Source: Mytilus trossulus (lineage: Eukaryota > Mollusca > Bivalvia > Mytilida > Mytilidae). From it: DNA of 64,000 nt. Made by a program: the position numbers and the translations under genes. The stretch spans positions 42,563,270-42,627,269 of the forward strand of contig NC_086375.1 of NCBI RefSeq assembly GCF_036588685.1. Direction: 5' to 3'. The notes under the pieces are model-generated. The model saw nothing but the letters and a program-made list of their open reading frames with translations. It ran no database searches and had not been told where the DNA came from. Below, piece after piece: positions 49,001-61,000 of the stretch; position 1 is the stretch's first letter, and every line of letters begins with the position of its first letter.

Positions 49001-52000
49001 TGGAGATTTGTCTCATTGGCAATCACATCTTCTTATATAAATATAGACTTCTTTATTTCATTTCTTCATTGAAACACATTTAAGGAACAATTTTTTTACC
49101 TATAGTCACATAACCTAGAGTCCTACTAACAAATAAATCTCCATATCTGACTTCAAGACGCTGAAACAAACTATTAATACTGTCTCTAACAGTTTTCTGT
49201 AAAACAGTCTGATTAGGTGGTGTGAAAGAACTCCAGTGGCATGCTTCATCTAAACTAAGCTTCAGAAACAATGCTAGTGAACACTTGTTGAAGGCTTTTA
49301 CAACAATATTATTCTGTGCTGATGTTAGAATACGATGCTGTGACTGTAACCAGCTCTGGATAATGGATTTGGCATCTTGAACAGAAAGATCTGGTATGTG
49401 GACAAAACTCTCATCTGGAAGCATGGTCTGCAAAAGAGAAAAGTTAAATTGACTCCTGAACTTCAAATATTTTGGTTTAATTATTCCCATGTAGGTGAAT
49501 CTATAAAAGCACAAAGACACCCACAATTTATACCAGTAGTGTCATTTTCTTTTATAGCCCTGTTTTTCGAATGCCCTCCCATTTTATGAACACAGTCTAG
49601 ATTATATAGTATCTGAAATCATACCTCAAGTTTTGGAAAGGCTTCATATTGCCTATCCTCTAAGGTGGATACTATAATCTTGACACTTGCAGAGAAATCT
49701 TCGGGCAGCCATGATAAACTCCTGCCACCATTAGCAGCATCTAACTGGTCAAGAGAATCAAGGTAGATAACTAGGGGTATATCTGCTAGAGGTAGTCCTA
49801 AGCATGTTATCAAGTCCTCCTTAAGTTCCTCTATGCTCTAAAAGATGGAAATAAATAACTACATTTACTGGTATTAATAAAAAAATTAAATTGTGTTCCA
49901 GGATTACAAAATCAAAGCCTATATAAATTGTACAGCCTACACATAAAAATTTGTTTGGACAAAAGAAACTCAGCTGAAGGTAGGAAAAAATTACATTGAC
50001 ATCATGTTTATGAAGCTGAAGTGAAAATTTTGATGTTAACAGTTTAAATGAATGAAATGTTTTGAACTGATCAGTATAAAAAATAAACCATAATTACTAA
50101 GTTTCCTGCCATTTATAAAAGGCATACCTGAAGTTTATTTGACTTTGCTTCTGATTGACTTATATATCTTATATGGATGATATACAACTGACTCAGACAT
50201 TCTTTAATATATGGATGATATATTCTCAATTATTTTTTCTTGCGCTTATTCTTACACTTTTAAATCAGCAGGATCATAAATACTCAAAGCCGTCTGCTGT
50301 GGTTTTTATTTAAAAGCAATCAAGGATAGCAATAGGATGAGGAAAACTAAGTAAAAATTTGTCAATACATAGCTGATTTTATTTTTGACAGCCTATGACA
50401 TATTGGTTACCGTACATGGTTAAGTGCAAACAAACTAAAGTGGAATAATGTTATAACATTAATATAATTGTATCTGAAATATTAATAAAAGTTTTCAAAC
50501 ATAAAATGGAACGTTTTCAATATTTCTAACATGGAGTCAAACTGTAGCATTAGGACGGACAATTATCTTTAAAGTACATTGTTTACAAAGCAAAAGCACA
50601 ATTCTAAATGCAGATGCAATTCTGTAACACTTTATCATTAGTATAAGCACAGGTGCTTGTGAAATCTTTTTGTTAAGGATATGTGATTTCAAACCGAAGG
50701 AAATACAATGTTACAATAATTTGTACTTGAAAATTTCTTTTTCAATGTGCTTCTATTGGTTTATAGAGCACATATTGTATTACAATAAGATTTCTAAAAC
50801 CTCTGTGATATTAGCACTTTTTCATAAAACACTTTATACAAATACAACACATGAAACATAATCAGGGGGCTGTATTAATCAGGAATTAAACATTAGACAA
50901 ACAAATTAAGGATATGTATACTGCACCTCAATGTTGTGAAGAATTTCCTGTATATAAAACATCTCATTATAATTCTTTACTAGAATGGCAGAAATGCAGG
51001 AGGATTGATTGCTTGTTGCCAATCTTGCCAGACTAGTATGTCAATGGTCAACAATATTAGAAAGAAATATGTGCAGATCAAATCTTATATTGTATATTCA
51101 GAGAAATTAGTGTGTGCATTTATGATTGCGATTTTGTCATTTTTGACTTAAATGCGATTTTAATTTTTACGATTTTGAGAAAAATCCTATTTAATTCATA
51201 TAAATTTTTTCAAAATAAGAGTTTAAATTATTGTGTTTACATATCTGTCGCCTTTTTCGCAATAATAAATAAAGGCAACAGTAGTATACCGCTGTTCAAA
51301 ACTCATAAATTCATGGACAAAAAACAAAATCAGGGTAACAAACTAAAACTGAGGGAAACTCATTAAATATAAGAGAACAACGACACAACATTAAAATATA
51401 ATACACAGAAACGGACTAAGCATTAGACAAAATTCGATGAGAATAATAAATATAACATCAAAACCAATTACATGAATTTGGGATAGAAACCTTGCAATTA
51501 TTTCTGAATTTACAGTATGCAGATCAAATCTAATAGTTTATTTGAAGACCATATTTTCAAAATCAATTTCAACATACAAAATTCATTACATGGAAGTGAA
51601 ATGGTAAAAAAATCTATGTAGCAAAAATAATTTAATATAAAATAATCCCTGTAGTGCAACAGATTTTAGGAAATTTATCCAGGAAAAAATATACAACATA
51701 TATATGTTTTAACTTTGCAAGCATTTAACGAAATAAATTTACCTCTGAGGTAGCTTTATCTAGCCCATAGGTCTGACGAATCTGTGATATCAAACTTTTA
51801 AGTAATGGTGCTATTGATGAACTGTCTGGCGTTGTTCCTATAAACCTAAAAAATGACAAAGTTCTGCATAAATGTGTTTTCCGCCATAAAACTACCCATG
51901 ACAAAGACCTCAGTAAGATTTTTTATTCATCCATAAAATTTTAGTTCAGAAATAGTCTGGTTTATCATGTAAGATTTATTTTAACAGATTCACATCATGT

Positions 52001-55000
52001 CAGAATGGCAGAAATATGTTGAGATCAATACAACATTGTTTGGATGATAACATCAACCCAAATTACAATATGAAGTACATGCACAGTGAGTACATGCATC
52101 AACTGTAACAAACTCATTCTTGAAACAAGAAACAAATGGTCATGGTTTGTATAAAATGCATTGCATATGTATTCATTTGGGCACCAAAAATCGTGTTGAT
52201 GTCCACAAATATTATGTAAGAAAATTAACATCACTTGAATATAATGGTACTTTACAGTATTCAAAATTCAAACAATTAGTTTTCAGTTTACCTGCAAAGA
52301 ACTACAGCTTGTTTTTTCCACATTGATTTTGTCAGTTTAGCAGCCATAGCCATAATGGAAGTCTTCCCACAGCCTGAAAATCCATGTATCACCAAAGGAT
52401 TTTCTGAATTCCCTGTTACATAGGCTTTTATTCTCTGAAATAATGTAATTTAAATACTTGAATAAAAATTGTACTTTAGATGGTAAAAAAACCAACACAA
52501 AATCATGTGTCAAGCAATAAAGAGTACCCGTAGCTTTTTTGTATTTCTGTAATGTTTGTAACAATTTCTTGATAGGGCCTTCAAATCTACAACTAATACA
52601 ATGGCATAACTTCGTCCTGAACATGCATGCAATATTTGCCACTGGATGCCGCAAGTGAGTGGATGTTAAGCAACCAACAATCAATCAGTCAATGACATAA
52701 TTATATCCCAATCAAAATAATGAACATACCAGCATAATACAAAAAGATCAAATCAAACCTTTAAAATATCCTCTCGTCCTTGAAAACCACGACATTTTTC
52801 CTGACAGAATACTATATGCTGTTTACACTCCTCCAGCAAAGTGTCAACTAGTTCCTGTTTTTCCCTTTCCTTGATAGCTCTATCTATCATATTCTGCATG
52901 TTGGTTACCAGGTCTTCACTGATCTGCTTTAAATATTTAGCATGTTCCTTGTTTTCTGGATCTATACCTGCAGATGAGAACAACAAATGCTAGAAAAACT
53001 GAAATTTGATTTTTAAAATCAGGAGCTGTACAAATTCCATAGAATTATGAGCATAAGGAATAAGAATAAGATTTTATCTAATCATTCATTTATGACAATA
53101 GAAGCATGGGTTTATACAAAATTTGATTTAAATACAGGGTATATCTAATGAGCGCATTACAATTGAAAATAATGTTCAAATTTAGGCAAAGGGGAGATAA
53201 TCATTAGTTTTATTATGAATATGACATAGTGAAATATAAACATGCATAAACAACAAATTACGCTCTCATTTGGCCATGTTTATCTAAGGTTAGTTTACAA
53301 ATGCACTATTGATTCCTGTATTTGGAATCATAGTCTTACAGAGCCAACCAGTTATAAAGGGGAGGTTTTCTGACTGAAAAACTTTTAGAACTACTCAATA
53401 AATTGACTACATAACATTTAACAAATATAAGTTTAATCGTAAAGTAGATATTTTTTGTCATATACCGGTAATATGACAAGTATAAGTGCAACTCAGTTGA
53501 TGTGAAGTGTTATAGTTAGTTTGTGAAATTGGGAATGCAATCTTCACCATTTTTTATCCCTGTTTGCATTCTTTACCCTTATGTGATGAAATGAATGTGA
53601 TTATGACAAATGTAAAGTGACAGATGACAAGTTAAAAACACTGGCATCACTTATTACTTAGTTTGAACGATATTTTATTGATATTTTCGGAAATGACAGA
53701 ATGACGGAATGACGGACAAGGGTAAAACTATATGGCACCAACAACTTTGTTGTGGGGCAATAAAAATTTAAATCCAAGAAAGCCTTCATTCGTAAATTAA
53801 TAACTATTAAGATTGTGCAATCTGGTAGAGTCTATCTTTAAAATTCAAGAATAATAAGAGTAAAGTGATATGACTTTTAATCCAATACTATATTACATCA
53901 ATTATGTAATGCTCAGATAGACTCATTACATAAAACTATTTTAAAAATACTTTTAAATATTTTCTATGATTATTTAGGGAGAAAAAAAAATATAAGTAGA
54001 ATACAGATATAAACCCTGCTTGTGAATACATGACTAATTCAGCAATTTTTCCATTCAAAAAGGGACATAACTCAAGAAACATGAAAGTGACGCTACCTAA
54101 AAATATATAGAAATAAATCTGTTTTTGATGGTACACCCGTACATGCCATAAGCATTCAGTTGTCTCCCATATAAGGGACATTTATTTTTATGAAGCTAAA
54201 TACTTTTGACATCAGAATTTATTTTTTTTCAAGCAAAATTAGCTAAACCGCAGAAACATCATTTTCAATTCATCCTACTTTGCATTGACATAAGCCAACT
54301 TTTTCCATTCAAAAAGGGACATAACTCAAGAACCATGAAAGTGACGCTACCTAAAAATATATAGAAATAAATCTGTTTTTGATGGTACACCCGTACATGC
54401 CATAAGCATTCAGTTGTCTCCCATATAAGGGACATTTATTTTTATGAAGTTCAATACTTTTGACATCAGAATTTATTTTTTTTCAAGCAAAATTAGCTAA
54501 ACCACAGAAACATCATTTTCAATTCATCCTACTTTGCATTGACATAAGCCAACTTTTTCCAGTTAAGATTGAAATAAACAATTAATTTCCCCATAGGCGA
54601 CAATGGTAGCCTTTTTCGAGATACAGACTTTAGAAAGTTGATTTTCTTAACGAAACCTTGCTAGAATCAAAGAAAAGTTATTAGGACAGTATTTTTTGGT
54701 CTAAAAAATATAGGGTCGCGTTGCTTTTCTTAGCGTATTTTGTACTTATCTCCCATGCCTATCAATTTTGCCCTTAAAAATACGGGTCTTGTCCTAGCTT
54801 TGAAAAGTCATCTCAGTGCCTTTAGGGCTACGGAATAATTTTTATTTTGCCTTTTGTATATAGCAGAGTGCACGAAGTCTCTAAAAATAAAAAATAACGG
54901 GAGCACATATCGACTAATCAGGATTCGCCATACTCTTAATTCTGAATACCATGTTATGCTCATAAAATGGCTGCGCCCATAAAATCTAATGGTGTATTGT

Positions 55001-58000
55001 AACCTATACAGTATTTAATACTTTCTTGTATCGTGCAATTCATAGTGCGTTAGATGCACAAATATATATGCCACAAATTAATTATCTTCAAACCGTTCTG
55101 GCTTTACTCTCTGAATTTTCAGAATTTTTTATCGGAGGTGACCCCAGTCGAAAAATGTGAAGAAAAAAAATCAGTTTTTTTGAGTAAATGCGGTTCTGTT
55201 AAAAAGGGACTGAAGATAATGCCCACTTTCTCCAATGATTCTTTATATATCATCAAGTACTGATTATATTGATAACAAAACCAATCCAATATATAACTAC
55301 TACGGTGAATTTTGAACAACAGTTTTAAATGAAACCGTTTTCGTAAAAAAGTACATTTTTGAAACAGACTATAGCATTTCAAAATATGGAATATGTGTTA
55401 ATATTTGTGTTTTGACATCGATAACTGTTTGTTAACTACAAAATGGCATGCTTATTTTATTCTTTTAGTTTGATATCCGTGTGAACATTTCAATGTTCGA
55501 AGGAGATCATTTCCGTACATTTTTGCTGAATTTGGTAATTTCGATAACAGCACTTGGGTCGAGATTGTTATGTTTAAAAATCGATTTATATTCACAAACT
55601 CTAGACGTGTACTTGCTCTATTCAAACAAATCAGCAGAACTTCAGAAAATGACATATTCGTTCCACAGTAAGTCAAAAGTCGAGCCCACCCTTGTTTCTA
55701 AGGTAAAATGCAATACCAATATGAAACAGACTATAGCTTAAAAACTAGATAATCAATATTTCATTTGTCACCAAACAATACTGTTTCACATCAAATGTCA
55801 AGTAAAATTAATGTTTTTGACACTTTTTGAGCACTATTTTAAAGAAATGTCGATGCTGTATAGATTGAAATAAACAATTAATTTCCCCATAGGCGACAAT
55901 GGTAGCCTTTTTCAAGATACAGACTTTAGAAAGTTGATTTTCTTAACGAAACCTTGCTAGAATCAAAGAAAAGTTATTAGGACAGTATTTTTTGGTCTAA
56001 AAAATATAGGGTCGCGTTGCTTTTCTTAGCGTATTTTGTACTTATCTCCCATGCCTATCAATTTTGCCCTTAAAAATACGGGTCTTGTCCTAGCGTTGAA
56101 AAGTCATCTCAGTGCCTTTAGGGCTACGGAATAATTTTTATTTTGCCTTTTGTATAAAGCAGAGTGCATGAAGTCTCTAAAAATTAAAAATAACGGGAGC
56201 ACATATCGACCAATCAGGATTCGCCATACTCTTAATTCTGAATACCATGTTATGCTCATAAAATGGCTGCGCCCATAAAATCTAATGGTGTATTGTAACC
56301 TTAAGAACCAGACGACGATTGACAAAGGGAAGTAATTTGTTTAAAAAGTGTGTTTTAACAGAATCAAATAGGTAATTGGCATATGGACTATAGTGTATAT
56401 GTTTAATGACCATTTACTTAGTTGAGGCAAACTAAAGTTAAAGAACAGAAACAAATCTCAAAAATGTACATAGGGATGAATAAGGGTATAACTTAACCCC
56501 CCAGTCACAGAGCAGCAGGGGTATAAAATGTGAGAAATTATCTCAAGTGTTGAATAAGATCTATGTGGCTATAATACTAATGTGGTTCATTTTTTGTTTG
56601 TTGTTGTTTGAAATAAAATTGAGAATGGAAATGGAAATGAAAGTCTGTTTTCAGGGGCAGATCCAGCCATTTTAAAAAGGGGGTCCTAACCCAGGACAAA
56701 AAGGGGGGGGGGGGGGGGGGGGGTGTTCCAACTACATGTCCCCATTCAAATGCATTGATTATCCAAAAAAAAGGGGGTTCAACCCCCGCCCCCTAGATTC
56801 CCCACTTGTTTTTCAGAGGTGTATAAAGTTGTTGGTGGCTGATGTGGCCTCTTGTTCTGTGATTTCTTGATCTGTGTTGTATTTTTTATTTCTTTATAAA
56901 ATTATGTTGTTATATTAAGTTGTATTTTTTTTCTATTTTTAGATAAGCTATTGTTTTTTCTGCACTGATCTTTTGTTATATTGTTGCCACAAACATCCCA
57001 CACATGATAAATTATTTTTGTACAAGGTGCATGTGAAAAGTTTAAATACACACACACAAAATAAAACATGTGTTTCAAACAATCAAATACCTCTTTTATA
57101 TCTTCCCTCTGATAAAATTACATGCATACAGTCATACACATTTATATATCAATAAATAGGAAAAAACATAAAACAACATCAGATGCAAATGAAAGACTTT
57201 TCAATAATAAGCAGACAATATTTGTATATTTGTATATTCTTGGAACTGAGTATTAGGTTTCTACCATAGTCAATTTCATGATTATTAAAAATGCTGATTT
57301 CTTTATTACCTCTAAAAGTTGCAATTCAAGATTGTAGATTTTGCCAGGAGACTTTGCTAATTTTCTTGTTTGAATACAGAGCACAACATATGTCCTTATT
57401 TGATTATCATTTAGAATATCCATCACAATTTTTACAATGAAGGTCTGTCATACAATTCCATTGGCAATACTTAAAGTTTAGACACTTATAACTTAGATAT
57501 GAATTTACTATTTCATTATTTCTATATTTTTGGATTCTTAACAAACAAGTTAATAAATTCAGAAAAGGTATGGCACATAAAACTAAATATATGCAACCTA
57601 CCTCCTTGTATCCAATTTACATTATATTGTACAATATTCTTGGAGGGAAGAACTTTTGACATTCTCTCATCCTTCAGTTCTGACAAAAGCTGGCGAGATT
57701 TCCTCCATTTTATCGCCTCACCCTGACAATCTTCAAGAATAAATGGTTACAGATAATGCAATGTAAACAAAAGAAATCATTCTAATTTTTATCCAATACT
57801 TTCACCAGAACTTAAAAAAAATATTTCTAGATTTATAAAGGGACATAACTCAGGAAAAAATTCTGCTGATGAACACTAAAACCTTTTTTTAAAACTAAAC
57901 ATAAGCTTCATTGAAATAAAAAAAATCAAACTTAATCTGTATTTTGAGGTAATAAGCATTGTATATGTGTCTAATAATATTTGGTTGAGGCAAACTAAAG

Positions 58001-61000
58001 TTAAAGAACCGAAACAAAAAAAAATCTGCATTACCTATATATCTTGACAGTGGTTTTGATGGTGTGTCATCTTCAATTTTCTCTAAGTTACGTTTAAACC
58101 ATATACAGCTAGTCTCTGGATTCTTGATATCTAATAATCCCATCTGTACTTCCCTTTCTGTTACTGTAATCAGAATAAATTAGGTTTCAAATCAGTTCTT
58201 TTATAAAACTTGGTATAAGCAATGCATATTTTATTTATAAAGACTAAATCAAAATTTAGTAGTTAAGAACCACTTTCAGAAAAGCTAATAGGAACCAAAA
58301 AAACAATAGTCTTCATCTCATTGGTACATTTTTTACCACATGCATATGGACTGATGTATAAATAACATATTCATATGAAAAATTCTTTTTACTAAAAGAA
58401 ATGTGCTAACAATATTAATAAATATTTTCAGCTATTGTTTTAGGAGGGGGATAGGAGGGGTCCTGATCCCGAAATCCTGATATCCAAAAATTACAAAAAA
58501 TTAAATCCCGACATCCTGAAATTCAAAAAGAGATTTCCCGGTTTCCGAAAGAGTTAATCCTGAAATCTGAGCTTAAAAACACCAGATCCCGGAGTCCCAA
58601 TAAAGGTCCTATCCCTCTTTAAGAGTTATTAAAAATCATTGGACATAATTAACAATTTTATATAGACATGATGCTAACCTGATACCAAATAATTTCTTGC
58701 TTTCTCTGGACCAAGACATTTTTCTGCAGTAGTAGCTAAAAGATCTTGCATTTTATCACTGTCAATCCACCATATAGCTTTAGCTTTATCTTTAGCATCC
58801 ACATTGGTGGAGATAAAATCAGGAAGTTGTGTACTGATTCTTTGTAGAACATACACTGGTGGTACAGCATTATCATCTTTCTTGTACCATCTATAAAATA
58901 AATATTATTTCATCTGCACTCTATGGCTATCAGGGGGGCAGCCATTTTAAAAGGGGGAGTTCCCAACTCAGAGTAAAGGGGTGGGGGGTTCCAACTATAT
59001 GCTCCCATTTAAATGCATTGATCGTCCAAAAAAAGGAGGGGTTCCGATCGCCTGACTCCCCTTCCCCTGGATCCACCAATGGCTATTATAAATCTCTTTT
59101 TAATTTCACTATCTGTACCAGCTCATATATTTTGTAATGAATCTACTATCTGCAAAATTTGTTTTTAGACTCTTGTTTTTTGTTTCCCAAGATTTTATTA
59201 TGATCTTTATAAAAAAAAAATTACAGAAGATATTGTTCTTAAAACACTTTTATCAATAGATTACATCAAAACCTCTTGCATGTATTTTTTCATTGTAAGG
59301 TTTGTAGTAAGTGACGGAAAAGAATCACAGCAACTAGTAAATTTTTTAAGATTTGCATCAATCAATGTCATGTACTAAGCCTGTAGGACTATTATTAGTA
59401 CCAAGATAAAAGTTATAAACTGCACTTCAAAAATCCCTTTGTAGGTTTTAGTACAAGCCAATCTGTACTAGCAGACGACATCTATACTCAATAACTAACT
59501 GCTAAAATAATGATCTACTTTTCCAAACAATTATGACCAAATTGTGTGAAAAATTCCCAATGACAAGAAGGCCAAAATATTATTATAACCCCAGAACACT
59601 TTTTTCTTATTTACATAAACTATATCAACTTACTTTGTTAGCAGGTCTTTATCTTCTGTAGAGTCTATTGCTTGTAATAATTGTTCAAATTCTTTAGCTT
59701 CTATTTGTTTCAGGAGATTTCTGTACCCATACTTGTGAGACAAAAGAGTCTAAAACACAGATAGCTATAGATTGTTACGGTAATTATAAGTTGAAAGATT
59801 CATCCTACAATATCTAAGTTCCACTGGACAAAAAAGGGGCTGTGGTGTTCAATGAGTGAACAGACATATGTCGTTCATCTTTATACAGCAGAGGATTACT
59901 AATATTATTAATATTAATATTATCAAATATGATTGTCATTATGATTTTAGATAGGAGCAGCAACTCAGGAGCCTATTCAACATGAACCAAAAAGCCACAA
60001 CCACTGTTTCTGTTCCTAAATCATGTACTGTAGATAACTTCATTTTTGTTGGTCATATTCTGCAGATTGACAAATAAAATGTACTTTCATGGAAACTTAA
60101 CTTCATTATTCTGAAGAAAAAAAACTCTGAAAAAATGTTGGCCAAAAAATGTATTATTACAGTGTTTAATTTTCTTTATTTCTTTTTTATTTGTCAGTAG
60201 TCAGGATTTTACAATACCCCTACAATGACATACCTTTGGGGTTAAACATTGAATAATTATGTACATGACTATAAAATTTGGATTTCTTATTTATTCTGAT
60301 TTTTATAATATATATCAAGACATGACAATCAGAAATTGCTATGTCTGTTAACAGTTTTTCTTTAAAACTTTAGCTATTCACAGAGGCATTAAGCATTAAG
60401 CCTTTTAATGTCTGTAATTTATTTAATTCGGTAAAAATTTATATATAACTTCTAAAGCAATTCTATATCAATTAAAAACAAATTTAAATAACATTTCTAT
60501 ACATGACATTATTTCTTAAGGATTAAGCAATCAACTACATACTTAAGTACGGATATTATTTCCTGCGTCCTTAAAATAAAATTTTAAATAGGAATTCTAG
60601 ATCATATGCCTTCAGCTGAAATCCTTTAATTGAATTCAATAAAACAAAATGATCAACCTTGACCATTACAACTCTCTCAATATTCAATAAAGATACCTAG
60701 CAAATTCATATATTTCAATTCAATGTCTACATTCTTATACCTTTTTTGGGGGGTTAAAATTACATGAAACATGATACATTTAAATATGTCAAATGTATGC
60801 TCACTCATTTGACTTAAATTCTCATATTTGACTTATAATTAACATACTAAAATGTATATCCAAATTACTATTCTGAAATTAAATATTAACAATGCATGGC
60901 TTGGATAAAATATCAACATTTCCTCTGTATTTTAGACAGCATCTTATTATAACCATTGAGGTGACCTTAGAAGACTGCAGATGGTCTCTGCCTTACCTAA

